From contig NZ_CP095045.1 in the NCBI RefSeq assembly GCF_022919155.1, positions 1,488,001-1,552,000 of the forward strand: DNA of 64,000 nucleotides. The letters run 5' to 3'. Position 1 is the stretch's first letter. The number at the start of each line of letters is the position of its first letter. The notes beneath the pieces were generated by a model. That model ran no database searches. It had not been told where the DNA came from and saw only the letters and a list, made by a program, of their open reading frames with translations. This stretch comes from Leucobacter allii. Its GTDB lineage: Bacteria; Actinomycetota; Actinomycetes; Actinomycetales; Microbacteriaceae. Of the stretch, positions 36,387-48,458 are shown piece after piece. The translations under genes and the position numbers were made by a program.

Positions 36387-37586
36387 GTGGCAGACGGACC
36401 GCTTCAGCAATCGGATCTCACCGCGGACTGGGTCCTCGTCGTCGACGACGCGGGCCTGCGGCGCGCGGCCGAGACCCTGGCCGCCGGGCGCGGGCCCGTC
36501 GGCATCGACGCCGAGCGGGCCTCGGGCTTCCGCTACGGCTCCGAGGCCTACCTCGTGCAGGCGCACCGCCGCGGCGCCGGCACCTTCCTCTTCGACCCCG
36601 TGGAGATCGCGACGTTCGCGCCGCTCGCCGAGGCCATCGACGAGGAGGAGTGGATCCTGCACGCCGCGAGCCAGGATCTCCCGTGCCTCGAGGACCTCGG
36701 TCTCCGCCCGCAGCGCATCTTCGACACCGAGCTCGCGGCCCGGCTGCTCGGCTACGAGCGGGTCGGCCTCGGGGCGATCGTCGAGACGCTGCTCGGGATC
36801 CACCTCGAGAAGGCGCACTCCGCCGCGGACTGGTCCCAGCGCCCCCTGCCGGACGCGTGGCTGGAGTACGCCGCCTTCGACGTCGCCCTGCTGCCGGATC
36901 TGCGCGACGCCGTGCAGCGCGACCTCGAGGCGCAGCGCAAGACCGAGTTCGCCCGCCAGGAGTTCGAGGCGGTGCGCACCCGCCCGGCGAAGGCGCCGAA
37001 CGCGGAGCCGTGGCGCAAGCTGTCCGGCGGGCACCGCCTGCGGACGCCCCGCGCGCTCGCGATCGCTCGGGAGCTCTGGGCCTCGCGCGACGCCCTGGCG
37101 CGAGAACGGGACGTCGCGCCGGGGCGCCTGATCCCCGACGCCTCCGTCGTCGCGGCGGCCGAGGCCGCGCCGCGCTCCAAGGGGGAGCTCGCACGGCTGC
37201 AGTCCTTCCGCGGTCGCGCGAGTCGCACCGAGCTGGACCGATGGTGGGCGGCGGTGCTCCGCGGCAAGACGACCGAGGAGCTCCCCGGGCCGCGACGGCG
37301 CGACCCCGACGCGATCCCCCATCACCGCGGGTGGGCGCAGCGCCACCCCGAGGCCGCGGCGCGGCTCGCCGACGCGCGGGCCGCGCTCGAGGCTGAGGCG
37401 GAGCGGCTGCGGATGCCGCTCGAGAATCTCCTCACCCCGGAGCTGCTCCGACGGCTCGCCTGGGCGCCGCCCGCGCCGGCCGATGCCGCGACGATTGCAC
37501 TCCGTCTCACCGAACTCGGCGCCCGCGAGTGGCAGGTTGGCTTGACTGCACCAATCATTGCGGCCGCATTTGTAGAGTCCACATAA
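36387..37586 (+). CDS. rnd: Ribonuclease D-like 3'-5' exonuclease with HRDC domain
   Basis: The 399-residue protein has a DEDD exonuclease domain: Exo I 'GIDAERASGF', Exo II 'WILHAASQDLPCLEDLG', a 'RIFDTELAARLLGYERVGLG' segment and Exo III 'WLEYAAFDVALLPDL'. An HRDC domain follows around 215-290 ('LRTPRALAIARELWASRDALARERDVAPGRLIPD'), then a second HRDC-like helical region. It trims stable RNA 3' ends. Cotranscribed with DUF3000. Confidence 0.92.
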   Translation: MADGPLQQSDLTADWVLVVDDAGLRRAAETLAAGRGPVGIDAERASGFRYGSEAYLVQAHRRGAGTFLFDPVEIATFAPLAEAIDEEEWILHAASQDLPCLEDLGLRPQRIFDTELAARLLGYERVGLGAIVETLLGIHLEKAHSAADWSQRPLPDAWLEYAAFDVALLPDLRDAVQRDLEAQRKTEFARQEFEAVRTRPAKAPNAEPWRKLSGGHRLRTPRALAIARELWASRDALARERDVAPGRLIPDASVVAAAEAAPRSKGELARLQSFRGRASRTELDRWWAAVLRGKTTEELPGPRRRDPDAIPHHRGWAQRHPEAAARLADARAALEAEAERLRMPLENLLTPELLRRLAWAPPAPADAATIALRLTELGAREWQVGLTAPIIAAAFVEST

Positions 37587-37637
37587 GCGAGTCGGGTTCG
37601 GCTCCGCGAATTCCCGCGTTTTCGTGCGTTCGCTCGC

Positions 37638-37662
37638 CGGAGTGAGACTCCGTCTCTACACT
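37638..37662 (+). promoter_or_regulatory. Inverted repeat and possible -10 upstream of thiolase
   Basis: CGGAGT-GAG-ACTCCG (37638-37652) is followed by TACACT (37657-37662), a reasonable -10, 36 nt before the thiolase start. The palindrome would overlap the promoter spacer, suiting a fatty-acid-responsive repressor. No clear -35. Confidence 0.3.
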
Positions 37663-37697
37663 GGAGACGACGCAGTTCACATACCGATGGAGGCGAA

Positions 37698-38900
37698 GTG
37701 GCCGCAATGAGAGAGGTCGTGTTCGTGGACGGGGTGCGCACCCCGTTCGGACGCGCCGGTGACAAGGGGATGTACGCGGGCACGCGTGCCGACGACCTGG
37801 CCGTGAAGGCGCTGCAGGGGCTGCTCGCGCGGCACGAGGGGCTGCCGCTCGACCGGATCGACGACGTCGGCATCGCGGCGACCACGCAGCAGGGCGACCA
37901 GGGGCTCACGCTCGGCCGCACGGTGTCGATGCTCGCGGGCCTGCCCGTCGAGGTGCCGGGCTTCGCGCTCGACCGGATGTGCGCGGGCGCGCTCACGGTC
38001 GCCTCGTTCATGGGCGCGGCGATCGGCGCGGGCCAGTACGACCTCGCGGTCGCCGGCGGCGTCGAGCACATGGGACGCCATCCGATCGGCTTCGACGCCG
38101 ATCCCAACCCGCGCTTCGTCGCCGAGAAGCTCGTGAGCCCCGATGCGCTGAACATGGGGATCACGGCCGAGCGCCTGCACGACCGCTTCCCCGCGCTCAC
38201 GAAGGAGCGTGCCGACCGATTCGGGATGCTCAGCCAGCACAAGGTCCAGGCGGCGTACGAGCGCGGCGACATCCAGCACGACCTCGTGCCCGTCGCGATC
38301 CGCTCGGAGGGCGGCTGGGGCCTCGCGACCGAAGACGAGGGGCGCCGCCCCGAGACGACGATGGAGGGCCTCGCCGGCCTGAAGACGCCGTTCCGCCCGC
38401 ACGGACGGGTCACTGCAGGCAACGCCTCCCCCCTCACCGACGGCGCGACCGTGTCGCTGCTCGCCGGTGCGGATACGGCCAGGGAGCTCGGGCTGCCGGC
38501 GAAGATGCGACTCGTCGGCTTCGCGTTCGCCGGGGTGCAGCCGGAGGTGATGGGACTCGGTCCCGTGCCCTCGACCGAGAAGGCGCTGCGGCGCGCCGGG
38601 CTCACAGTCGACGACATCGGCCTGTTCGAGCTCAACGAGGCCTTCGCGGTGCAGGTGCTGTCCTTCACCGACCACTTCGGCATCGCCGACGACGATCCGC
38701 GCGTCAACCCCTGGGGCGGCGCGATCGCGATCGGCCACCCCCTCGCGGCATCCGGCGTGCGCCTCATGATCCAGCTCGCCCGGCAGTTCGCCGAGCGGCC
38801 CGACGTGCGCTACGGCGTGACGGCGATGTGCGTCGGCCTCGGCCAGGGCGGCACCGCCATCTGGGAGAACCCCCACTTCGACGGCAAGAAGGGCAAGTAA
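37698..38900 (+). CDS. fadA: Acetyl-CoA C-acyltransferase (thiolase)
   Basis: The 400-residue thiolase has nucleophile Cys95 in 'LDRMCAGAL', 'NEAFAVQ', His in 'WGGAIAIGHPLAASG' and the second Cys in 'TAMCVGLGQGG'. It cleaves 3-ketoacyl-CoA in beta-oxidation. It starts at a GTG after GGAGG and is followed 6 nt later by the multifunctional hydratase/dehydrogenase, an operon typical of the FadA-FadB complex. Confidence 0.93.
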   Translation: MAAMREVVFVDGVRTPFGRAGDKGMYAGTRADDLAVKALQGLLARHEGLPLDRIDDVGIAATTQQGDQGLTLGRTVSMLAGLPVEVPGFALDRMCAGALTVASFMGAAIGAGQYDLAVAGGVEHMGRHPIGFDADPNPRFVAEKLVSPDALNMGITAERLHDRFPALTKERADRFGMLSQHKVQAAYERGDIQHDLVPVAIRSEGGWGLATEDEGRRPETTMEGLAGLKTPFRPHGRVTAGNASPLTDGATVSLLAGADTARELGLPAKMRLVGFAFAGVQPEVMGLGPVPSTEKALRRAGLTVDDIGLFELNEAFAVQVLSFTDHFGIADDDPRVNPWGGAIAIGHPLAASGVRLMIQLARQFAERPDVRYGVTAMCVGLGQGGTAIWENPHFDGKKGK

Positions 38901-38906
38901 GCAGCC

Positions 38907-41042
38907 ATGACCGACTACCGCAGCATCGACTTCTCGCCGATCATCGACGCCTCCGCCGACGAGGTCGTCACCGCCTCCCACGTGCGCGACGTCGCCCTCC
39001 CCTCCGGGGGCGTCCTCGCCCTCATCACGCTCGACAACGGGCGGGATCACACCCGCCCGAACACGCTCGGGCCCCGCACCCTCGACGGGCTGCGGATCGT
39101 GCTCGATGAGCTCGCCGCGCGCGCCGCGGCGGGCGAGATCGCCGCCGTCGGCATCACCGGCAAGCCGTTCATCTTCGCCGCGGGCGCGGATCTGTCGAAG
39201 GTCTCGTCGCTCGCGAGCGAGCAGAACGCGCGCCTCATGGCCCAGTTCGGGCACCACGTGCTCGGCAAGCTCGGCACCCTCGGGGTGCCGTCCTTCGCCT
39301 TCGTCAACGGGCTCGCGCTCGGCGGGGCGATGGAGATCGCGCTGCACTGCGACTACCGCACGCTCGACTCCTCGGCCGCGGCGCTCGCCTTCCCCGAGGT
39401 CTTCCTCGGGATCATCCCGGGTTGGGGCGGTGCGACGCTCGTCCCCAACCTCATCGGCATCGAGAAGGCCCTCGAGGTCGTCGTCTCGAATCCGCTCAAG
39501 AACAATCGCATGCTGAAGCCGCAGCAGGCACTCGAACTCGGGCTCTTCGACCGCATGTTCGGCTCCGCGAGCTTCCTCGAGCGCTCCATCGCATGGGCCG
39601 ACGGCGTGCTCACCGGGGCCGTCGCGGTCGAGCGCACGCACGTTCCGGGCAAGCTCGAGCGCCTGACCAAGTGGCCGGCCGCCATCAAGATCGCGCGCGA
39701 CACCCTGAAGGCGCGCATCGGCACCGCCGCGCGGGCGCCCTACGTCGCCCTCGATCTGCTGAGCGCCGCGAAGGACAACGACCTCGTGCGCGGCTTCGAA
39801 CGCGAGGACGAGGCGCTCGCCGAGCTCATCTCCGGCGACCAGTTCGCGGCGTCGATCTACGCCTTCGACCTCGTCCAGAAGCGCGCGAAGCGCCCGGCGG
39901 GCGCCCCCGATCGCGAGCTCGCGAAGCCCGTGAAGAAGGTCGGCGTGATCGGCGCCGGGCTCATGGCGAGCCAGTTCGCGCTGCTCTTCGCGCGCAAGCT
40001 CCGTGTGCCGGTGCTCATCACCGACCTCGATCAGGGCCGCGTCGACAAGGGTCTCGACTACATCCGCGGCGAGATCGACACGATGGAGGCGAAGGGGCGG
40101 CTCTCCGCGGACGACGCGAACCAGGTCCGCGCGCTCGTCAGCGGCACGACCGACAAGGCGGCGTACGCGGACTGCGACTGGGTGATCGAGGCCGTCTTCG
40201 AGGAGCTCGGCGTCAAGCAGCAGGTATTCGCGGAGATCGAACCGATCATCTCGGAGACCGCGATCCTCGCCACGAACACCTCCTCGCTCTCGGTCGCGGA
40301 GATCGGCGCGAATCTCGCCCACCCCGAGCGGCTCGTCGGATTCCACTTCTTCAACCCGGTGGCCGTGATGCCGTTGATCGAGGTCGTCAAGGTTCCCACG
40401 ACGGATGACGCCTCGCTCGCCACGGCGATGGCGGTCGCGAAGAAGCTCGGCAAGAGCGCCGTGATCACGGCGGACCGGCCCGGGTTCGTGGTGAACCGCC
40501 TGCTCGCGAAGGTCATGGGCGAGGCGGCCCGCGCGCTGGACGAGGGCACGCCGCTGCCCGTGGTCGAGCGCGCGCTCGCCCCGATCGGTCTGCCCATGGG
40601 CCCGTTCGAGCTCATCGACCTCGTCGGTTGGAAGGTTGCGGCCCACGTGCAGGACACCATGGTGCACGCGTTCCCCGAGCGCTTCTACGCCTCGGAGAAC
40701 CTGCACCGCCTCGCCGAGGTCGACGCGCCGCTCGTGAAGTCGAAGCTCGGCAAGGTCGAGGACCTCTCGAAGGCGGGACGCAAGGCCGTCCGCCTCGGCT
40801 CGCGCGCCGTGGACGAGGCCGAGATCCTGCGGCGGGTCGAGGACGAGCTCGCCCGCGAGATCGGGCTCATGCTCGACGAGGGCGTCGTCGCCGCAGCCGA
40901 GGACATCGACCTGTGCCTCATCCTCGGCGCGGGGTGGCCCTTCCAGGCGGGCGGGGCGACGCCGTACCTGGATCGCGTGGGAGCGAGCGAGCGCAGCTTC
41001 GGTCGCGCCTTCCACGAGCCCCGGGTGGCCGGCCGGCGCTGA
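38907..41042 (+). CDS. fadB: Fatty acid oxidation multifunctional protein (enoyl-CoA hydratase / 3-hydroxyacyl-CoA dehydrogenase)
   Basis: The 711-residue protein has an N-terminal crotonase domain ('GITGKPFIFAAGADLSKV', oxyanion and Glu region 'NGLALGGAMEIALHCDYRTL', 'FPEVFLGIIPGWGGATLVPNLIG'). A Rossmann 3-hydroxyacyl-CoA dehydrogenase starts near residue 345 ('KKVGVIGAGLMASQFALLFARK'), with 'NTSSLSVAEIGANLAHPERLVGFHFFNPVAVMPLIEVV' and a duplicated C-terminal domain. It forms the beta-oxidation complex with the upstream thiolase. Confidence 0.93.
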   Translation: MTDYRSIDFSPIIDASADEVVTASHVRDVALPSGGVLALITLDNGRDHTRPNTLGPRTLDGLRIVLDELAARAAAGEIAAVGITGKPFIFAAGADLSKVSSLASEQNARLMAQFGHHVLGKLGTLGVPSFAFVNGLALGGAMEIALHCDYRTLDSSAAALAFPEVFLGIIPGWGGATLVPNLIGIEKALEVVVSNPLKNNRMLKPQQALELGLFDRMFGSASFLERSIAWADGVLTGAVAVERTHVPGKLERLTKWPAAIKIARDTLKARIGTAARAPYVALDLLSAAKDNDLVRGFEREDEALAELISGDQFAASIYAFDLVQKRAKRPAGAPDRELAKPVKKVGVIGAGLMASQFALLFARKLRVPVLITDLDQGRVDKGLDYIRGEIDTMEAKGRLSADDANQVRALVSGTTDKAAYADCDWVIEAVFEELGVKQQVFAEIEPIISETAILATNTSSLSVAEIGANLAHPERLVGFHFFNPVAVMPLIEVVKVPTTDDASLATAMAVAKKLGKSAVITADRPGFVVNRLLAKVMGEAARALDEGTPLPVVERALAPIGLPMGPFELIDLVGWKVAAHVQDTMVHAFPERFYASENLHRLAEVDAPLVKSKLGKVEDLSKAGRKAVRLGSRAVDEAEILRRVEDELAREIGLMLDEGVVAAAEDIDLCLILGAGWPFQAGGATPYLDRVGASERSFGRAFHEPRVAGRR

Positions 41043-41054
41043 GGCCGGACGCCG

Positions 41055-42986
41055 TCAGGCGCGCGGTCGGGCGATCGGGATCCGCTCGCCCCGCACCTGC
41101 GCGGCGACGTCGGCGGCGATCCGTTCGGCCGTGAGCCCCGCATCCGCGAGCAGCTGCCCGCGGGACGCGTGCGCCGGGAAGGCGTCGAGGATGCCGCGCT
41201 CGTCCACGGCGGTGTCCACCCCCGCGTCGCGGAGCGCCTGGCGGATCCGCGTGCCGATCCCGCCCACCCGGATCCCGTCCTCGATGCTGATGAGCAGCCG
41301 GTGCTCGCGGGCGAGGGCGACAAGGGACTCCGGCACCGGGACGACCCAGCGCGGGTCGACCACGGTGCAGGCGACGCCGCGCTCGGCGAGGAGCTCGGCC
41401 GCCTCGCCCGCGAGTCGGCCCATCGGCCCGACCGCGACGAACAGCACGTCGCGCGCTCCGTCGTCGTCGCCGGGCTCGCGGAGCACGTCGACCCCGTCGG
41501 CCGTGCGGCGGAGCGCCGGGATCGGCTCCCCCACAGCCCCCTTCGGATACCGCAGCACCGTCGGGGCGTCCTCGATGGCCACCGCCTCGGCGAGCAGCTC
41601 GCGGAGCGCCTCCTCGTCGCGCGGCGCGGCGATCCTGATGCCCGGGACGAGCTGCAGCGTCGCGAGATCCCAGACGCCGTTGTGGCTCGCGCCGTCGGGG
41701 CCCGTGATCCCCGCGCGGTCCAGCACGAAGGTGACGCCGGCACGATGCAGCGCCACGTCCATGAGCAGCTGGTCGAAGGCGCGGTTCATGAAGGTCGCGT
41801 AGACGGCGACGACGGGATGGAGGCCGCCGTAGGCGAGCCCCGCGGCGCTCGCGACCGCGTGCTGCTCGGCGATACCGACGTCGATGACCCGTCCGGGATG
41901 CCGCTCGGCGAGGAGATCGAGGCCCGTCGGCGCGAGCATCGCAGCGGTGATGCCGACGATGCGAGGATCCGCCTCGGCGAGCTCCAGGATCCGGCTGCGG
42001 AACACGTCCGTCCAGCTGCGCCCGCTCGTATGCTCGAGCGGCTCGCCGCTGCCCGGGTCGATCTGGCCGATGGCGTGGAACTGATCGGCGACGTCGTTCT
42101 CCGCCGGGGCGTAGCCGCGCCCCTTCTCTGTGATGACATGGACGAGGGTCGGACGGCCGTAGCCCTTGGCCTGGCCCAGCACCTCCTCGAGGGCTTCGAG
42201 GTCGTGCCCGTCGACGGGGCCGAGATACTTGATGTCGAGATTCGAGTACAGGTGGTCGTTGTTGCTCGCCCGGCTGAGGAAGCCGCGCACGGCGCCGCGG
42301 GTGCCGTGGTAGAGGGTGCGGCCCGGCCGGCCGAAGCGGGAGAACAGCTTCTCGCTGCCCTCCTGCAGATCCCGGTAGGCGTCCTTCGAGCGGACCGTGT
42401 TCAGGAAACGGGCCATGCCACCGATGGTCGGCGCGTAGGAGCGGCCGTTGTCGTTGACGACGATGACGAGGTTGCGGTCGTTGTCGTCCGTGATGTTGTT
42501 GAGCGCCTCCCAGGTCATCCCGCCCGTCAGGGCGCCGTCGCCCACGACGGCGACCACGTGGCGCTGCGCCTGCGCCTGATCCTCGAGCGCGCGCCGCGCG
42601 AAGGCCCGGGAGATGCCGTCGGCCCAGCTCAGCGAGCTCGAGGCGTGGGAGCTCTCGACGATGTCGTGCTCCGACTCCGCGCGCTGCGGGTAGCCCGCGA
42701 GCCCGCCGCGCGAGCGCAGCCCCGAGAAATCCTTGCGGCCGGTGAGGAGCTTGTGCACGTAGCTCTGGTGGCCGGTGTCGAAGACGATGGGGTCGCGCGG
42801 CGAGCGGAAGACCCGGTGGAGGGCGATGGTGAGCTCCACGACGCCGAGGTTCGGGCCGAGGTGGCCGCCGGTCTTCGAGACCTCCGCGATGAGGAACTCG
42901 CGGATCTCGGCAGCCAGGAGGCGGCACTCCTCCGCGCTCAGCGCATCGAGATCCCGGGGCCCCGCGACACGATCCAGGATCGACAC
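41055..42986 (-). CDS. dxs: 1-deoxy-D-xylulose-5-phosphate synthase
   Basis: The 643-residue protein joins pyruvate and glyceraldehyde 3-phosphate in the MEP isoprenoid pathway. The TPP motif is 'VVAVVGDGALTGGMTWEALNNI'; 'GHQSYVHKLLTGR' and 'SHASSSLSWADGI' hold conserved His residues; the transketolase-type second domain has 'DVGIAEQHAVASAAGLAYGGLHPVVAVYATF' and 'DRAGITGPDGASHNG'. Convergent with fadB, with a 12-nt gap. Confidence 0.96.
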   Translation of the reverse strand: MSILDRVAGPRDLDALSAEECRLLAAEIREFLIAEVSKTGGHLGPNLGVVELTIALHRVFRSPRDPIVFDTGHQSYVHKLLTGRKDFSGLRSRGGLAGYPQRAESEHDIVESSHASSSLSWADGISRAFARRALEDQAQAQRHVVAVVGDGALTGGMTWEALNNITDDNDRNLVIVVNDNGRSYAPTIGGMARFLNTVRSKDAYRDLQEGSEKLFSRFGRPGRTLYHGTRGAVRGFLSRASNNDHLYSNLDIKYLGPVDGHDLEALEEVLGQAKGYGRPTLVHVITEKGRGYAPAENDVADQFHAIGQIDPGSGEPLEHTSGRSWTDVFRSRILELAEADPRIVGITAAMLAPTGLDLLAERHPGRVIDVGIAEQHAVASAAGLAYGGLHPVVAVYATFMNRAFDQLLMDVALHRAGVTFVLDRAGITGPDGASHNGVWDLATLQLVPGIRIAAPRDEEALRELLAEAVAIEDAPTVLRYPKGAVGEPIPALRRTADGVDVLREPGDDDGARDVLFVAVGPMGRLAGEAAELLAERGVACTVVDPRWVVPVPESLVALAREHRLLISIEDGIRVGGIGTRIRQALRDAGVDTAVDERGILDAFPAHASRGQLLADAGLTAERIAADVAAQVRGERIPIARPRA

Positions 42987-43053
42987 TCGTCCTCCTCATC
43001 GGCCGATCCGCCGGAATGGGGACCGGATCCCTCCACACTACCGCGGGGACGCC

Positions 43054-43087
43054 TCGGGCCCGGACGCCGTGCGGCGTCCGGGCCCGA
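43054..43087 (-). terminator. Hairpin terminator after acnA
   Basis: TCGGGCCCGGACGCCG (43054-43069) pairs with CGGCGTCCGGGCCCGA (43072-43087), a 16-bp perfect stem with a 2-nt loop, 19 nt past the acnA stop. No T tract. Confidence 0.7.
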
Positions 43088-43105
43088 AGTGGGCGTCGCA
43101 TCGGC

Positions 43106-45775
<2,670 letters not shown>

Positions 45776-45796
45776 GATTCGGCTCCTTCAGATTTG

Positions 45797-45818
45797 TCTC
45801 GATGTCGAGATAATTCTA
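45797..45818 (-). promoter_or_regulatory. acnA promoter -10 and operator-like palindrome
   Basis: On the minus strand TAGAAT (45818-45813) is a good -10, immediately followed by the perfect 14-bp palindrome TCTCGACATCGAGA apart from its CA/TG centre (45810-45797). That palindrome covers the transcription start, about 22 nt before the ATG. A repressor such as an AcnR-type regulator could bind here; the regulator is not in the window. Confidence 0.5.
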
Positions 45819-45841
45819 CACCGAATCGGAGGCGTCGAGGG

Positions 45842-46726
45842 TCACCGCTCCGGGGCGTTTTGCCCAGTGTTTTCAACGGTTCCGTCCCGCAAATCATCTG
45901 ATGATGACCCGGCGCCTCGTCGCGCGATCACCCAGGTCAGCACGATCACGAGCGCGAAGAGCGGGGTGCCCATCACGAGGCGCGCGATGCCGAGCGCTTC
46001 GACCCGGTCGGCGAGGTAGAGGGGGAGCTGGACGGCGAGGCGCGCCACGAAGAGGGCGAGCCAGAGCAGCGTGACGAGCAGCGCCGTGCGGCGCGCCCGC
46101 GGGTCCCTGCGCCAGCCCGTGAGTTCGCCTCGGAGCAGGCCGACGACGAAGCCGAGAAGCGGCCACCCGACGAGGATCGAGACGAGGATGCCGACGGCGT
46201 AGACGGCGTTGATGACGAAGCCCGAGAGGTAGTAGTCGACCCCCCGTCCCGTGACCAGGGTGATGAGCACGGCGATGCCGACGCCGAGCATGCCGGAGAT
46301 GGCCGAGACGAGCGGCTCGCGCCGGACGAGCCGCAGGAGCACGAGGAGCACGGCGAGCCCGCCGGGGATGAGTGCGGACAGTCTGGCGTCCTGCGTGATG
46401 ATGAAGAGGATGAGGAAGAGCAGGCCGGGGACGACGGTCTCGGCGATGCCCCGCCAGCCGCCGATGGCGGCGAGCACGCTCGCCCCGCTCAGCGCCTCGC
46501 CGCTCGCGCCGGCGTGCACGGCCCTCGCCATGCCGGATCCGAGCGCGCTCTGCGCGAGCGCCTCGACGCGCGCGGCGCGATCTCCGACGGCGGCGTCGGC
46601 CGCGGGAGCCCCGTCGGGGGCCGCCGCGCGATCCGGCTGCGCATCCGCTCCCGGCTCCTGATCGGGTACGGGCCCGGATGCTCCCGGCTCCTGCTCGGGA
46701 TCGGACCCAGCCGCTCCCCCGGTCAC
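45842..46726 (-). CDS. DUF3159 family membrane protein
   Basis: The GTG at 46726 overlaps the DUF3710 stop. The 294-residue product has a disordered 60-residue N-terminus, then six hydrophobic helices ('VVPGLLFLILFIITQDARLSALIPGGLAVLLVLLRLVRREPLVSAISGMLGVGIAVLITLVTG' and later 'LFALVIVLTWVIARR'). It matches the actinobacterial DUF3159 family, usually next to DUF3710 and dut. Function unknown. Confidence 0.85.
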   Translation of the reverse strand: MTGGAAGSDPEQEPGASGPVPDQEPGADAQPDRAAAPDGAPAADAAVGDRAARVEALAQSALGSGMARAVHAGASGEALSGASVLAAIGGWRGIAETVVPGLLFLILFIITQDARLSALIPGGLAVLLVLLRLVRREPLVSAISGMLGVGIAVLITLVTGRGVDYYLSGFVINAVYAVGILVSILVGWPLLGFVVGLLRGELTGWRRDPRARRTALLVTLLWLALFVARLAVQLPLYLADRVEALGIARLVMGTPLFALVIVLTWVIARRGAGSSSDDLRDGTVENTGQNAPER

Positions 46727-47421
46727 GCCTGCTGCGCGTCCGGGGCGGGCGCGCCCTGACGCTGGGCCTGGACACCGGCCGGGACGCGGAGCGGCAGCAG
46801 CTCGCTCGGGGGCATCGGCTGCTCGCCGCGCACGACGACGAGCTCGCGGAAGAGGTCGATGACGCGCTCCCGGGCCGCGGCGTCGACCGCCGCCTTGCCC
46901 ATCACGACGCCGCGGACCATCCAGCGCGGGCCGTCGACCGCGACGAAGCGGACCGTGCGCGTGCCGCCGCCCTGCTCCGCCGGGGCCTGGCTGACGACGA
47001 CGAGCTCGGGCCCGAGGGCTCCGTCCTCCTCGGTGACCGCCGCGCCCTGCGCGGAGAACTGCTGCACGAGCTCGCCGCGGACGCGGTGCCACAGCCCCGT
47101 CGTCTTGGGGGCGGCGAACGCCTGCACCTGCAGCAGGGACTCCGCGTACTCGAGCGACACGGCGACCACGCGGTTCGCGCGCTCGTCGACCTCGAGCCGC
47201 AGCTGCAGTCCCTCGCGGGGAGCGACCTTGACGCCGCCGAGGTCGACGTAGGGGCGCATCGAGGGCACCTCGCTCGCGTCGAACGGTCCCGACTCCGCCC
47301 GGTCCTCCGGCGCCGACTTCGATTCGTCGGGCTCCGCGTCGGCGGCCTCGCGCACCTCCAGGGCGTCGTCGGGGCGCCGGGCGTCCTCCTCGGCGCCGGC
47401 GGCTTCCTGTTCCTTGCTCAT
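46723..47421 (-). CDS. DUF3710 family protein
   Basis: The 232-residue product has an acidic 45-residue N-terminus, then the DUF3710 core: 'GPFDASEVPSMRPYVDLGGVKVAPREGLQLRLEVDE', 'VVAVSLEYAESLLQVQAFAAPKTTGLWHRVRGELVQQF' and 'TRTVRFVAVDGPRWMVRGVVMGKAAVD'. The family is conserved beside dut in Actinobacteria. No catalytic role is known. Confidence 0.9.
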   Translation of the reverse strand: MSKEQEAAGAEEDARRPDDALEVREAADAEPDESKSAPEDRAESGPFDASEVPSMRPYVDLGGVKVAPREGLQLRLEVDERANRVVAVSLEYAESLLQVQAFAAPKTTGLWHRVRGELVQQFSAQGAAVTEEDGALGPELVVVSQAPAEQGGGTRTVRFVAVDGPRWMVRGVVMGKAAVDAAARERVIDLFRELVVVRGEQPMPPSELLPLRVPAGVQAQRQGAPAPDAQQA

Positions 47422-47454
47422 CGCTTCGCTCTCCTTCTGCAGCTCGGGCGGCGG

Positions 47455-47892
47455 CTAGCCGCGCACGCCCGTCGATCCGAACCCTTTGGCACCGCGCTCG
47501 CTGTCGGGCAGCTCCGCCACGGGCGCGAACACCGCGCGCGAGACGGGGGTGAAGACCACCTGCGCGATGCGATCGCCGACCTCGACCCGGAACTCGTGCT
47601 CCTGGTCCGTGTTCAGCAGCGTCACCTTGATCTCGCCGCGGTAGCCGGCGTCGACCGTCCCCGGCGCATTGAGCACCGTGATGCCGTGCTTCGCCGCGAG
47701 TCCGCTCCGCGGCACCACGAACGCGGCGTAGCCCTCCGGGAGCGCGATCGACACGCCCGTGCCGATGAGCGCGCGGCCGCCGGGGGCGAGCACCGCGGAC
47801 TCCGCCGCGCGGAGGTCGGCCCCGGCGTCGTCCGCATGCGCGTAGTTCGGCGGGAGCTCGGCTCGGATGGGGATCTCAACGACATCGGTCAC
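47455..47892 (-). CDS. dut: dUTP diphosphatase
   Basis: The 145-residue trimeric dUTPase carries all five motifs: 'DDAGADLRA' (I), 'VVPRSGLAAKHGI' (II), 'NAPGTVDAGYRGEIKVTL' (III), 'VGDRIAQVVF' (IV) and the C-terminal 'GAKGFGSTG' (V). It hydrolyses dUTP to dUMP and diphosphate. Divergent from DUF3093. Confidence 0.97.
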   Translation of the reverse strand: MTDVVEIPIRAELPPNYAHADDAGADLRAAESAVLAPGGRALIGTGVSIALPEGYAAFVVPRSGLAAKHGITVLNAPGTVDAGYRGEIKVTLLNTDQEHEFRVEVGDRIAQVVFTPVSRAVFAPVAELPDSERGAKGFGSTGVRG

Positions 47893-47960
47893 CCGGACAG
47901 CGTAGCGGATGGACCTCGGCGCTCGGCGGGCGCACCGGGACGAGCTGGGATAATGGGCGC

Positions 47961-48458
47961 ATGACGGGTGGAACGGCTCAGGACCAGACGGCGCGGCGGT
48001 ATCGGGAGCGGCTGGTGCCGGGGCCCGGCATCTTCATCGCCACGCTGCTGCTCATCCCCGCGGTGACGCTCGTGCTCTTCGCCATCGAGGCGAGCATCGC
48101 CCTGCCCACGGGGATCGTGGTCTATCTCATCACGGCCGTCACCCTGCTGCTGCTCAGCCCGACGGTGAGCGTCGAGGGGGGCCGGCTCGTCGCCGGGCGC
48201 GCCGCGATCCCCGTCTCCCAGCTCGGGCGGATCGAGCTGCTCGGAGCCGCAGAGCTGCGCCGAGCGATCGGCCCCGGGCTCGATGCGCGGAGCTATCTGC
48301 TCGTGCGCGGGTGGATCCATCGCGGGGTGAGCATCGAGAACATCGACCCGGCGGATCCCGCCCCGCAGTGGATCATCACGACGCGGCACCCGCAGAAGCT
48401 CGCCGAGGCGATCGAAGCCGCGCGCGCCGAGGACCGGGACGCGCCCGGCCCGGCCTGA
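47961..48458 (+). CDS. DUF3093 family membrane protein
   Basis: The 165-residue product has two membrane helices ('GIFIATLLLIPAVTLVLFAIEASIALPTGIVVYLITAVTLLLL') and a cytosolic part with 'RLVAGRAAIPVSQLGRIELL' and 'YLLVRGWIHRGVSIENIDPADPAPQWIITTRHPQKLAEAI', the DUF3093 signature. Its stop codon lies in the first unit of an 18-bp tandem repeat. Confidence 0.88.
   Translation: MTGGTAQDQTARRYRERLVPGPGIFIATLLLIPAVTLVLFAIEASIALPTGIVVYLITAVTLLLLSPTVSVEGGRLVAGRAAIPVSQLGRIELLGAAELRRAIGPGLDARSYLLVRGWIHRGVSIENIDPADPAPQWIITTRHPQKLAEAIEAARAEDRDAPGPA

Noticed and set aside
37677..41015. 1112-codon minus-strand frame
   Set aside because: Shadow of fadA and fadB; Arg/Glu/His-rich with no domain.
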